Positions 20,176-32,285 of a DNA stretch of 64,000 nucleotides are shown here, piece after piece; within the stretch, counting starts at the first letter, position 1; every line of letters starts with the position of its first letter. Where the stretch lies: NCBI GenBank assembly GCA_030144725.1, contig JASKMD010000026.1:5410640-5474639 (forward strand), in the 5' to 3' direction. Under the pieces are notes generated by a model. That model was not told the origin of the DNA, did not search any database, and saw nothing but the letters and a program-made list of their open reading frames with translations. Origin of the DNA: Haematococcus lacustris. Its lineage: Eukaryota; Chlorophyta; Chlorophyceae; Chlamydomonadales; Haematococcaceae. Made by a program: the position numbers and the translations under genes.

Positions 20176-20407
20176 GACTGTCTCCTCTCTCACGACTCTC
20201 ACTCCTCTCTCACGACTTACGCTGAACTTACGCTGAACGCTAAAAATACAATACTCTTCCAATTTACAATACGCTGATCTTACGATTGTAAGCAAGTTGT
20301 CTCCCCTCTCTGACTCTCACTCCCACGACTTACATTAACCCTACGATTGGACTTACATCGCTGGACTTACGATTGGACTTACGGTTGTATACTCATTCCT
20401 GAGTGCA

Positions 20408-20650
20408 TGCATCTACAGCACACATAATTCCCCTACTAATGCGAAGGGGCTAACGATTGCAAGCTCATTCATTCCTGGGTGCATGCATCTACAGCACACA
20501 GACTGAGTGTCTGTGACCTACAGCCGGTACTAATACCTGATTTCCTACCCCTCCCCCCTTGCGAAGGTCGGGCAATCAATGTTGGCATGAAACGCATGCT
20601 CTGATGTAAGCAACAGCTCAAGCATTGCCTGGTGAACACACGCTACTGTG
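20408..20650 (+). repeat. Hairpin-bearing dispersed repeat, copy 3 (rearranged)
   Basis: Contains the hairpin as CCCCTACTAATGCGAAGGGG, then a partial duplication of the CTCATTCCTGAGTGCATGCATCTACAGCACA block, then the GGTACTAATACC part. It starts the region shared with 8754-9990. Confidence 0.7.
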
Positions 20651-20930
20651 CTACAAAACAACAGCATCTACAGCATGCCATCCCAGTCCTGTGGACGAGG
20701 TAGAGCAAGGCTGCGATGCTGCACGTGGTGATGGCAAGCACCTTCGGGAGGGAGGCCTCAGCACAGCAGCCTGACAGCGCGCATCCCGGCCTGGACGTTC
20801 ATGGCAGGACGGGTGCTGCCCAATAGGACCGACCTGCTTGCTGTCTCGCCGCCTTGCTTCCTTGCGACAATTGCTGCGCACCAACCTGCTTGCAGCCTTT
20901 CTGCCCGACGCAAGGGGAGGGCTGTTGAGG

Positions 20931-23900
20931 TCAGCCACTGGCACTGAGGCCCACTATAGGACGAAAGGGCAGGAGAGAGCCAGCACCACTGGTTGAGTTG
21001 CAATTGCAAAACGGTCCCTTATAATAAGCCAGCATCTCAGCAAAGCTCTGCGAGGACAATGGGCAGGGATGGCTGGGCAGGCAGCACCACACACAGCCAT
21101 GCAAGCCCATGCATGCGACAGTAGCTACGGTGATGCTGCCTGGTGTCGTGTAGTGCGCAACAGTATGGTATGGTGGCAAGGGGTGCCCCACAGTGACCCA
21201 ACACAGGTTCACCCATGGGGAAACCAGTACTGGGGCACATCAGCATCTTGTAAGCGGCACCCCATCACCCAAGCAGCGCTAGTGGCATCGGGCCAGCAAC
21301 AAGCAATTTCAGTTTGCGTATGATGCTTTGTGTTGTGTCAAGAGAATCAAGGGAAGAGGGTGGCAGGACGCCATGGCAGTGGAGTCCAAGGTCAACGGGT
21401 GGGGAGAAGAATTGCCTGGTGGCATCAGCCTACCCACCTCTTCAGTTGCGTCCACCACAGAAGCGGCGATGTCACCGGGCACAGCGACGACGGCACCTCC
21501 TGTTATCCAGGAACAGTACCACCCCAACCCTTGCACTGCTGCCATTAATACACTGCTGTCCCTGACCAGCTGCTCACCTAGGAGCCAGGAGGGGAGGGGA
21601 GGGGGCTCAGGGTGGGAGGGTGTGGGCAGGAAGGGGTGTAGGTTAAGAGGTGGCCATGATCGTCATCATCATCATCCACACATGTCAGTTGTCGGTATGT
21701 GGCATGGTAATGGGCAACCAACACATTACTCCCCCACTAATGCGTATGGGCTGTGTTATCTGTGTGCCCCTCATGCCGTGTGCATCCCATCACGAGCCCA
21801 AATGCACTAGTGAGGAGCTGTGGGTGACACACTGCTTCACATCCCATTCCGTGGCCCATGCTGGGGGCTTGGCTCATCATGCTGTGACTGGCCGCAGGGT
21901 GCTGGTGCGGCTGCAGGTGCCAGGTGCGGATGCAGGTGCCAGGTCGCTGGAGGTTGAGGCATAAAGGGGCAAGGGCATGTGGTGGCCTGACCTGGTCTGC
22001 AGGCGTTCTCAGTGGCGGTGGCAGCAGCAGTGGCTACTGCAAGCGCTGGCTGCAAGGTGGTCGTTTCATTGTCAGCTTCTATATCCTGCACATGTGCATG
22101 TTGATTCCCGGTAAAGCGTGCAGGGGACGCACAGGGTTGAAGGTGCTGAACAGAGGTCAGCATGCCTGCCATCATCGTCAGACAGGCGCAAGCAAGCGTG
22201 GCCTGACCGAGTCCACCACGCCTGTAGTTGCCATTATACTGGTATGAAGGGCACAAACTAGTGACAGTTCGGCCTCCGACATCGTACATTACACATGAAG
22301 CAGCATGACCAGCTTCAGCTCTGGCACCACTCGAGCAGTGTTGACGAGCCCTGAGAGCCCTATGGCTGTCAATACCCAGGGTCCAGGAAAAGTCAAGGCT
22401 TGCAGTTCCATGTGGGCAAAGCAGTGGTGCAGTGTTGAGGGAACCACCCCCTGTGCCAGGAATGGCTGAGCTAAGGTCGTGGAGAGCTTGCCAAGTGTGT
22501 GTGTTGTGAAGGGTCCCGCACCTTGGCAGCCAGTGGGGCACATGGGTGCTGCATCATGCCACCCTCCTTCCCTGATGCAGGTTAAGAGACGCAGCTCGCG
22601 GTGGGCTGCCAGGCTGCCTCCCTAACCCCATGCTCAAGTCTTTGACAGAAATTACTAGCACCCATTGCCATCCTCCTGCTTATACAAAGCAGGCAAACCC
22701 TTGAAACCTGCAGGTTTGGCTCATGGGGGCCTGCAGAGGGGATTAGGGTTAGGGTTAAGGGCAGGGTTAGGGGCTTATAGAGGGGCGGGCAGCAAAACTG
22801 GTGATGTGAATCCACAAGCAGTGTTGGAAGTAGAGCATTGTTCAAGACCCGATGGGTGAGATCTAGTAGGCGTGGAGGCTGCTTGTGGAGTGGAGGGGAG
22901 TGGAGCTCATTCTGACAGTTTTGTTAATCCTGGGCTGCGCTATGGGACCAGACCCACCTCAGAGCAGACGACATAGCGCCAGGCCTCTTGAATGTACTCC
23001 TCCATCACCTTTGCCACAGCAGTCGCCGTGGCTGAGGCGGAGATGCATCCCTGCGGTGGAGGGGCGCGCAACTAGGACTAGTGCCATCATCAAGCCACCA
23101 GCGGGCGGGCGGGCGGGCGGGCGGGCGGTGCAGTGCACGAGCAGAGAGTGGTGGCGGCACATGTTGCCACGGCCTGCCTTGAGGAGCACAGGCATTCAAG
23201 CAACGGCATGGGAGCAGTGGAGTGCAGTGGTAGCCAAACAAGCACTGGAGGTTCGGGAGCGCAGGGGGCAAAAACAATAGTGTTCATTGGCAGAGAGGTC
23301 ACCAACGGTCGCGGTGGGGGCAGGGCGGCAGCAGGGAGGAGCAGCCAAGGTATTCACCGAGGGGTGGACGAATCAGGGAGCAGTGCCGTGGAGGGAGCAG
23401 AATAGGCTGCTAGCACCAACCGCTTGGTTATGTTGCAAGCCTGGGCCCCAACCCAGTGAGTCGTGGCAGGAGGGCAGTGGGTGAGCAGGGCGGGGCGACT
23501 GGCACCGACCCTGGTGTGGTCCTGTGTTGTCATTTCACTTGTAGGCACCTTTACACATGTGTAGGACCGCCCCATACCACGGCGGACATCAAGGGTGGAC
23601 ACCCAGCACAGCACATGCTGCTGCACTGCTGCTGCTCGTGCAATGCATGGAAGGTGCATGGAACCATGGGGCATGATGTGAGCATGGAGGCAAAGGCCAG
23701 ATAATGGTGAACAGCGAGTTTTCCAAACCCCGCTCACTGAGCCCGTGTTCCCAGTCCTGAAAACACGCTTGGTGCTGGTGGCAGCTTCCTCGGTAGCATT
23801 AGCGATGGCTGCAGATGCAAGGCATCACAGGCATGCTCACATCATCTCCAGCAAGCAACATCACACGTACTGACAGAAGAGGAGATGGGAGAACTGGAGA

Positions 23901-26821
23901 GGGAGAAGAGGAGAGATGGAGAAGAGGAGGAGGGGAAGAGAGTCCAGGCACCTTGGACTCACCCTGGGTGAGGACACTGGCGGTTGCATTCACATCTTGA
24001 CCGGTACACACCTTCACGGCGCCCACTTATCACACATCACCAAAACATTAGGGCACCAGCAAGGAGCACAGCACCAGCACCAGCACAGCGCGGGCGCATG
24101 GCAGGCGAGGAGGCCGGGACGGGGGTGGGGCCGGGGCCATGAGCGGGGGTGGGGGCGGGGCCGAGGGCGGGGTGGGGAGACTAAGACAGGTTTGTTGTGA
24201 CACCAGGTGATGGTACTAACCTGGTTGAGGCACATTATTCCCCTACTAATGCGTAGGGGCTGGGCTATCTGTGATTGTATGAGACAAGCATCTGGTACCA
24301 ATACCTAGTTTCCTACCCATACCCCCTTACGAGAGTCGGGTAATCGATGTTGGCATGAAACACATGCTCTGATGTAAGTAACAGCTAAAGCTTTGCCTAG
24401 GGCACATATAATACTGTGCTACAGGCTGTTGGGCCTGGGCCTTGGGGCTCGGTCTCGCCGCTTCTTAAAACCCAATGCTGAGTACTCCTTTCCCTGGGCA
24501 GGAAGCCTTGCACGGTGTGGCCACCCGCAAAGCTCCAGTGGGCGCCACTTGCTCTCCCCTGCCCGCTGGAGGTTGAGGGCTGCGTTGCAGTCACGTCCAC
24601 CCATTTGCCAAGGTCCCCAGGGTTGGCCTGGTGCAACCTAGAGCACCACATGAGCCCCCGCACTGGCGCCTAGAACCGCTGGCTCCAGGCTGACCGCAAC
24701 AACCTTGGGTTTAGGCTGTTTGGGCTCATCCGCGCCTCTGCGCTTCTTGCCCTTCATCGCGCTTTGTAGTAGACGGCACTTCCTGACTGTCTCCCCTCGC
24801 ACGACTCACTCCCACGGCTTACGGCTGGACTTACGATTGGACTAACCTGGTTCAATGCCTCACCTAGTCAAGGCTCTTCATGGCTCTTCGGCTCCTTCTA
24901 TAGATTTAGATATACAATTTTAGATTGAATTACAAAGTATATGTAGAAGCATTGGCAGCCCACCTTGCCAAAGGCGGACAAGAGAGCTTGTAACGTAGCC
25001 TTGCCTGCCTTGTCTAACACCGGCTTATTGGCCTCTGTCTCCAACCTGACTGTCCCTGCATATGCACAACCCCAGCATGGTATTGAGGTGCGCAGTTGTA
25101 AGGATTACTCTGGTTCCTGCACATCACACATCACGCTACACCTTCGCTTCAAGCAGCCACCTCAGACTGCTCAAAATGGCAGTAGATAGCATACGAGCCG
25201 AAGTGGTGAGGGGGGCGAGAGCATGGAAGTGGTGGTGTGACAGAGGCAGTAGCTGGATGTGGAGGTGGAGGTGGAGGTGTGGCCAAGGAGGGGATCACGG
25301 CTCACGACGCAAACCCCATCACACCCACTGTCATAGGTGAAGATGATGAGCCGGTTGAGACCAAGTACATCATTGTTGCGCATGTAGTATGCTGCCTCCT
25401 CCTCCTCTGAGGGAGAATCCACCGTTCTCCACCAGCTCCACTGCACACCAACAGCAGGCCATCCAATGCACTGACAGGACCAGGAGCAGGTCAAAGTCGC
25501 AATGCCAAGGCTGCTTAAGGTGTGAGAATGTCAGCAGGCAATTTGCCAGCGCAGCAGGTGCATGACTGGGTAGTGATGGGCTGGTCAGTGGGCAGGATGG
25601 TCAGCGAGCGAAGGGAATGGGAGCAGGCAAGGTTGCATGTGGTGATGCCGCCCAGGTACAACTCTAGATGTGCAGGTACACGTGGCAAGTGGACATGGCC
25701 AAACAGCAAGGCAGGCCACTAACCCCTCACCTGCCCTGGAGCAACATCCAAACCAATGGCTCTGGCCAAAACCTGCACACAAACTGCATGCAATGTGTCG
25801 TGCATGGCACACTTAGGGGTTGGGCAGCTGCTGGCGCCTGCAGTGATTGCCAACATTTGACTTGCCTTGCTGACTGACTGAGCATCAGCTTTCTTCTCTG
25901 TCACTGCTTTGGCCAGTGCCTGCGCAACACAGGTGCAATGCCAAGTGATGGCAACAATGCCGAAAAATGATGTGAATGTGTATGGAGTGGGGATTGGACG
26001 GTGGAGATTAACGGCTTTAGGTCTAACAGGTCCCACGCCACAACATGCTGCCATACAACAGTTTCGTCGGCGTCTGCATCTGCTCAGACAACGAGCAAAC
26101 ATCACAGGAAAAATGTTGAGGCAACCCACCCGGGCCAGGTTGTATGAGCTGCCGAAAGCTGCAGCTACAGCCAGGGCAGGTAAGAGCCGGGCGGTACCCT
26201 GCGGACGGGACGACATCAACGTACATCTACGCAATGGCAACGTAGAGGTGGGCGTAGGGGTGAACCCCAGCATCCGGGACAGGCAGCTAGACAGCAGCTG
26301 CAGCTGGGCACACGCACAGTGTTCTGCATAATCACAGTGGCCGCATCCGTCGCGTTGACATTGTCTGCGAGCACCGCAATGTCCAGGACTGGGTGGTTGA
26401 GGTGTAACCCAGCCTGCGCCAGCTGCCACCATACCAACGCCCAGACGCGCGGCCAGGTACTGCCCAACAGTTACATTTGATGCACCCGGTAAAGAGCTGG
26501 TGGTGTTCTGTAGGTGGCGACCTGCGGCTTGCGGAAGGCAGCAGGCACATGCCAGTTTCCACCCACCGGTGCTCAGCCTCAAGTGCGTATTGCGCGGGCA
26601 AATGCTGACGACTGTGTGCTGCTGGACAATTGACGCTGTGCGCTGTGCGCTGTGCGCTGTGGGCTGACGTACGCGTGACAGAGTGGCAAGGGGCGGCCGC
26701 GCTTACCGAATATCACCTCGGCGTTGGCCGCCTGGAAGGATACGGCCAATGCAAGCAGCGCCAGGATGTTTAGGGCACAGGAAACAACTGGTTGCATTGT
26801 GCAGTGTGGCGATCGCTGCAT
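20931..26821 (-). CDS. Paralogue C of the secreted Ala-rich repeat family
   Basis: The most complete of the A/B/C group. Exon 1 is about 26707-26821 (signal peptide, hydrophobic LNILALLALAV, cleavage likely after AANA). Middle exons sit at the A positions plus 21,477 bp down to about 22300. The final exon ends at the stop at 20931 and carries SFAEMLAYYKGPFCNC, related to the last exon of D. The GC donor at the end of exon 5 (about 25866) is kept, and I saw no frame break in the exons I read. Function unknown. The product should enter the secretory pathway. Expression is unproven, and exon 12 is the least certain part. Confidence 0.6.
24229..24422 (+). repeat. Hairpin-bearing dispersed repeat, copy 4
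   Basis: Identical to copy 1 at 2752-2945, in the same intron of paralogue C. Confidence 0.8.
24419..24757 (-). pseudogene. Fanzor remnant, duplicate of 2942-3280
   Basis: Same N-terminal/C-terminal fusion and the same frame break before the DxNAA motif, in intron 8 of paralogue C. It was carried by the A/C duplication, not by a new insertion. Confidence 0.7.
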
Positions 26822-26905
26822 GCTGTTCACGTTCAGAACAACAACTAGACAGGACCACGTTTGCGATGGAAACCTTAAGTCACCAAGGAAAAACTGGCAG
26901 ATAAG

Positions 26906-27625
26906 TAGGAGTGAGGATCTCGAGTGTGATTTGTCACTGTCTCACTTTAAGTTGCCTTCACCTGACCTAGCTGCTAGCAGCTGTTCGTTATCTATGATGT
27001 TCTCTTACCTCCCTGCCCATCAGGTGAAATCAATCATACGTATCCGCCACCTTCCCTTTCGCAAAGACACTGTATCAGCAGCTGAGTTCTAAGTTTAGGC
27101 TGCTAGCATGCTATGTTCTGCCATGGCAGGTCATAGCACAAGCCCTAACCCAGCCTGTCCACAGGTTGCACACGTCATCTATTGTCCAATTTATTAGTTT
27201 CACTGCTTTGACACTGTAATGCTCATGGGTAGAGGCACCAGCCACATGCTACTGAAGTCACGACTACATGCACATTGGAAGCTGCAATGGTTGGCAATCT
27301 AGCGCAAGCAAGAAGCTGCACCACGCACACTAAGCTACAGCCCAAATACCCACAATAAGCAACCGCACTGAGCTTTGAGCCGCATTATGCAACTGCAATG
27401 AACTTTGGGCAAAAGGTAGACATAACTCGGATTGGGGTTACACTGTGACACTGAAGACCATATGCACGCATAAACAAATGCTGGACATCACATCATATGT
27501 CATTATGATGCACCCTTCCCTTCACTGTGCAGCCATGCGGATGCACTGTGCAACAGAAGCACCAGGTATGTACACAAACCATATCTGCACCTCAACCCTG
27601 GTTGCCAGTCTGCACCGGCCACTGC
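26906..27625. other. Intergenic region between paralogues C and D
   Basis: Similarity to the A block ends near 26905. No supported gene. A TTACA (TGTAA on the minus strand) at about 27436 could be the polyadenylation signal of gene D, since TGTAA is the usual signal in this algal group. Confidence 0.4.
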
Positions 27626-27810
27626 TCAGCAGGAGCACTCCTGGTTGTTGAAGAACTTGTCAATCCACACTGCTGGGTTGGAGCCCGGCTTCAAGGTATA
27701 CCTGGGGCCCACAAATCCCCTGCGAAGGACACGGCCAGCCACCCCTGCACTGAGGACAACCACACCACACCCCAGCCATGGCTTGTAGTAAATGCTGTGA
27801 CAATGCGCAA

Positions 27811-30800
27811 TCACATGATGATGTATGCTTTGCAAGTGCTGACCCACCCCAAGTTGTTGCAGGTGGTGGTCTTGCCATCCCACTGGTCGCAGCAAAGCGT
27901 CTTGGCAAAGCCAATACAGGTGCCACCAAGGCCAAAGGTGAGGGGCAATGATCCAGTTGGTGCGGGTGAGCTGCTAGGCGAGACTGAACTGATGGTGCCA
28001 GAAGGGGCTGGAGACACTGCCGCTGGGGAGGGAGAGGTGACGGGAGAGGGGGAGGGCGAGACAGTGGGGGTGGCAACAACTGGGGGTGAAGAGGGTGAGG
28101 GGGAGGCTGCAGGGCCTCCCGTGGCGGGGCAGTTGCATGGTCCCTTCACGGCTGCCAAGGATGAGGCAAACGCCTACAGGGCAGGAGGCACCGCGAATAC
28201 TAAGAAAACATGTAAAAAATGTATAGCTTGTACAGTTGGGTGCCAGCAGCAATGGAGCATGTCCAGAAACGCACAGTTTGTGCAGATGCATGCAAACAGC
28301 AGTAAACCACGACATCACGGATGGAACAGCAGGGGCAGAAGGTACCCTTCATGCTGCCACAAACCATGATTGCATTAACAGCGCTGCGCTGCATTGTTAC
28401 AGTTGCACAAGGCACTGCCTGTACTCACTGACGCAGTTGCGCTTGCCACGGCCACAGCCACAGCATTGGATGAAGCTGCCGCTGTACCACCTACGAACCA
28501 AGCACAGCCCGACAGAGCCCTTAGCAGCTGTCTTAGCCTTACCCTCATCAAGCACACACCTGCTGGCAGCATTGCCCTGATCTTGCCCACAAGCATGCTA
28601 CCCTCTAGCCACACAAGACTGACTACCAAGCGCATGGTAGGTCTCCTTGCCATAGCCGGTGCTTCTCTGCCCAGGTACGATCATACAGGGCCGTCCGTGT
28701 GCTGCCGTGGGATACGCCAGCTCACTCACCCGTAGAGCAGGCAGAGGCACTAGCAGTGGCGGTGGCGGTGGCAATCTCCTCCTGGTAGGCTGACGCCCTG
28801 GATGCAGCCACAGCCTGATCAGGCAACACACCAGGCCACCCAGTCAGCTGATGACACTCCCGTGAGGCACATGGGAAGGTGTGAAGATTGAACATACCAA
28901 GGCGTCACGTTTGCACGAATGTCAGCTGGGCCTACACAATGCAATGGCCAGGTAGAGACCAAGGCCCAACAGTACGCACCGCAGCACAGCCATTTGAAGC
29001 GGAGGCAAAGGCTTCTGCGATAGCTTGTGCCACAGCCTTGGCCACGGCGGTTGCAGTGGCTGAAGCTGAGGCACATCCCTGCAGGGCATAGGCAGGGAGG
29101 CACGCAAGCTATACCACCGGTGACCACTCGAGTCATGCTGCAGGACCCTTACAGTGCCTGTGGAAGTGCACTGCAACAGGAGGATGAGCCTCGCAACACA
29201 TCAGGCACACAGGTAACAGTGCTGCTGGCATGGAAGTGACAGGAATAACATGTACAGCTTCTCACAACAGGCAGGGAGCTAGCAGGTAAGCAGGGTGTCT
29301 GCAACGTAGGCGGATTGGCATATGCACATCCTACTCTGCAAGCATAAAGGCTGGCTGTACCCTAACCCCACTTACCGAGCCTGCGCCCTGAACTGTGACA
29401 ACTGCCTGGGCGCTGGCAACGGCCTTGGCAGTTGCAGTTGCGGTGGCTGCAAATGCAAGGCAGCACACACAAGCTTGCACAACACTCACGGTACCACTGG
29501 TGGAGAAAGGTAGGAGAAGGGGAGAGGGGAGAGGACACTAAAAATAGAGCACAGGCATCCTCTGACTGCTCAATTTGCAGCACATGAGGAAAGGCAGGAG
29601 GGAGCAGAGTACTTGTAGCTCACCCTGGGCCAGCGCACTAGCCGCCGCACTCACATCTTGACCACCACACACCTGCACAGCATTGATACACACTACACTT
29701 CACTGCAAATGTCCAAGTCTCGAGTACAGCAATGAACAGCAACGAGAGCGGTGCTGGTCTGATGTTGTAATGTAGCCATCCAAGTCTTGAGTGCAGCAAT
29801 GAGAGCAGTGCTGGTCTGATGTTGTGATGTGAGGAGCAGCTGCACTGAAGCAACCACTCACAGCAGCGACAGCATTTGACACAGCTTTGGAAGTCGTGCT
29901 GGCTGCCTCGTTAAATGATTGAGAGTTGGCCTGAGACACCGCCGTCACTGACCCTGCGCGCAACATGCACAGATGAAGCAGGGCTCCCTCACCACCGGCA
30001 ACCCTAGTCAGGCACTGTCTGAACATGAATCTGTGCAGTTGTGCGCGCTCACACCCATGCACAGCACACCGGCAACCAAGCCACACCCCACACCCCACCC
30101 ACCACCATAGGAGTTGGCAACAGAGTTTGCAATCGTAGGCGCATCTCCGGCACTCAGAGCTTGAGCCAGGGACTGGGCATTGCTGCCTCCAGTAGGGGCG
30201 GGCGCTGGTCCTGAGGTGCCGGCAGCACCACCCTGCACACCATACTCAGCATATCAGTGACCTCGTGATGCTTTTGCACCGCAGATGGCTGTTGTTGCTC
30301 AAAAGGTTGCAAGGTACATGATCGATTAATGCATCCGCAATGCACACAGTTGATGGCCAGGCGGCCAGGTAGACAGGAAGGCATTTTGTCGAAACAGCGA
30401 ACATACAATAGTCAGGTAAGCTCATGACATTGCAGTGCTCTGCATGGCTGCACCTTTACCTCACCGTGGGAGAAGCAGCAGCGCTGGAAGGTGCAGAAGC
30501 TGGGGCACCAGTGGCAGTGGCCAGGGCCTACACAAAAGCAGCAGGCACGATGCTCGACACAATTAGAAAGGTAATAAACTGATGCTACGGCCTGCAGTGC
30601 TGATCACCGATCAGCTTGCCTGGCCAACAGCTGTGGCATTAGCCCCTTTCTGCGTCACAGCTTGCGCCACTGCCTGCACAAATCAGATGTTCAGCCAAAC
30701 GAATTAAGGAATCACATGTTTCCAGGACTGACTGCGGTATCGGGGCTGTGAAGCATCCCGTAGCGTGTTCAGCTGCTGAAGAATACCTGAGCTAGTGCGT

Positions 30801-31483
30801 TTGTGTTGCCTGTAGCTGCAGCCACAGCCAGGGCCGAAGCCAGGGCTGAACCACCCTGCGGCGAATTTCAGAAAGCGATGTTTAGAAGCAGGCAGTATCA
30901 CTTGCGACATGTCTGCGACGGCAGCAGCTGGATGGCAGCCGCACACACGCGCCTGAGCAGCGGCCTGCGCAACCGCCGTCGCCGCAGCACCAACATCACC
31001 TGCGGGCGGCGCAGTATTCAGCGAGCATGACTCCGCAGTACTTCAGCGTTTCTAGCTGATCGCTGTCACAGCCCACCGTCGCCAACGGCGCTGGCCAAGG
31101 CTTGCGCCAAAGCCGCGGAGGACGGAGCGGGTGCACTGGTTGTTTGAAGAAGGTACCGCCCTGCGGAACAAGATGACCCAGTATGTGCAGAAGCTGCATT
31201 CCCAAGCCGCTGGTTGCCCAAGGGGGGGCGGGCAGCGATTCAAGATCCTGACTAAGCCGGAGTCGGCCTCGGAAGCCGTGCCGAGGCTGCGGCCTTATGT
31301 ACATCACAAGAGGACGCATGCGTGGGTGTCATAAAGCCAGGAGCGGCTCAGTGTGCCTTAGCGGGCAAGTCCGGGCCAGTCGAGCTTACCACGAGCCCCC
31401 TCGGCGTGAGCTGCCTGGGTGACCACGGCTATAGCAAGCAGCGCCACGAGGGCGACGTGCTGGAACTGACGAGCAGCTGTCAT
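27811..31483 (-). CDS. Gene D: secreted Ala/Ser/Thr/Gln-rich repeat protein, 14 exons
   Basis: Model with consistent phases throughout: 31390-31483, 31077-31160, 30947-30999, 30787-30855, 30620-30673, 30465-30527, 30106-30232, 29862-29953, 29624-29672, 29376-29446, 28980-29078, 28730-28814, 28429-28490 and 27811-28173, giving about 454 aa. Exon 1 is a signal peptide (HVALVALLAIAVVTQAAHA). Exons 2-13 are 15-42-residue low-complexity modules with ALAQALA, AVAQAV or TATATA patterns, mostly ending in Gln or Ala. Exon 14 has a Ser/Pro/Thr stretch with many SPSP-like repeats, flanked by Cys motifs (GPCNCPATGG; then a CIGF...LCCDQW...CNN...STC set). All introns are GT-AG except the one after exon 5 (GC donor). 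An extra 3' exon down to 27626 is possible. No known domain; an extracellular or wall role is only an inference from leader and composition. Confidence 0.75.
29705..29835. repeat. Tandem duplication in an intron of gene D
   Basis: Two copies of a 55-65-bp unit (CAAGTCTCGAGTACAGCAAT... and CAAGTCTTGAGTGCAGCAAT..., both ending GGTCTGATGTTGTRATGT) lie between exons 8 and 9. Confidence 0.8.
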
Positions 31484-31675
31484 GGTGCTGGGATGCTGTG
31501 TAGCTGCTGTAGTCTCTGTAGCGGTTCGATGTTTGCTTCACAGCAGCGAGATGCGACACCGGGCCGTGGAAATCATAAATTAGAGCAGTGACCCGGTGCG
31601 TGATCAGTGCATGTTCCCCAGAATGCAACTCCACCATGGCATTATGGCAGCACGATGGCACTATGACACTATAAC

Positions 31676-31870
31676 AGCACCTTATTCCCTTACTAATGCG
31701 TAGGGGCTGTGTTATCTGTGATCCGAACTGTTTTTCTAAGACAAGCATCCGGCACCAATCCATAATTTTCTACCCCTCCCCCCTTGCGAGCTTCAGGCAA
31801 TCGATGTTGGCATGAAACACATGCTCTGACGAAGGCACAGCTTAAGCATTGCCTTGGGCACACACACTAT
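31676..31870 (+). repeat. Hairpin-bearing dispersed repeat, copy 5
   Basis: Hairpin CCCTTACTAATGCGTAGGGG, then GGCACCAATCC and the CGATGTTGGCATGAAACACA block, ending at a GGCACACACACTATTGTGC border. It lies just outside the 52-bp repeat that flanks the palindromic copia element. Confidence 0.75.
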
Positions 31871-31889
31871 TGTGCTGTTTTGGCATGTA

Positions 31890-31941
31890 AAACCGTCACA
31901 TGCGACCGATTGCTCGGGGAGCAGGCCGATGGCTTTAGCCC
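31890..31941 (+). repeat. 52-bp flanking direct repeat, left
   Basis: Starts AAACCGTCACATGCGACCGA and ends GGCTTTAGCCC. The second copy is 35415-35466 with two or three differences. It abuts the LTR outer end exactly. Confidence 0.9.
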
Positions 31942-32172
31942 TGTTGTGGGTCAGGCCAAGGCCATCCGCTTTCCTTACTTAGGGTGATATGTGACATCGG
32001 CGTACCTAGCCTGCGTGATGCTCCGCGATGGTTGGCACGCCTGTGCCCCATCGCAGGTATGGTGTTGTTCTAGCTGTTGCACGTAGGGCGTCAGCCTCTA
32101 GTGCACCGCTATGCATTTGTGCTGCTTACCTTATCCGAACTAATGTAATTGGCACGGCTGTGCCCCATCGCA
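31942..32172 (+). repeat. LTR of the palindromic element, left arm (231 bp)
   Basis: Begins TGTTGTGGGTC and ends CCCCATCGCA, collinear with the 234-bp LTR at 13568 and with the same pair of GGCACGGCTGTGCCCC-type palindromes. The primer binding site GGTTATGGGCCCAC follows at 32173-32186. Confidence 0.9.
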
Positions 32173-32285
32173 GGTTATGGGCCCACGTACTTCAATGTGC
32201 GGGAATCCAGAGACTTTCAAATGGTGTGCACCAAGCCGTACCCCGTAAGTCTCGCCTAGTGAGCGCACCGGCGAGCATAGAAGGG

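Noticed and set aside
27527..28369. 280-aa plus-strand ORF opposite the last exon of gene D
   Set aside because: Antisense image of the Ser/Pro-rich exon; no motif and no splice support.
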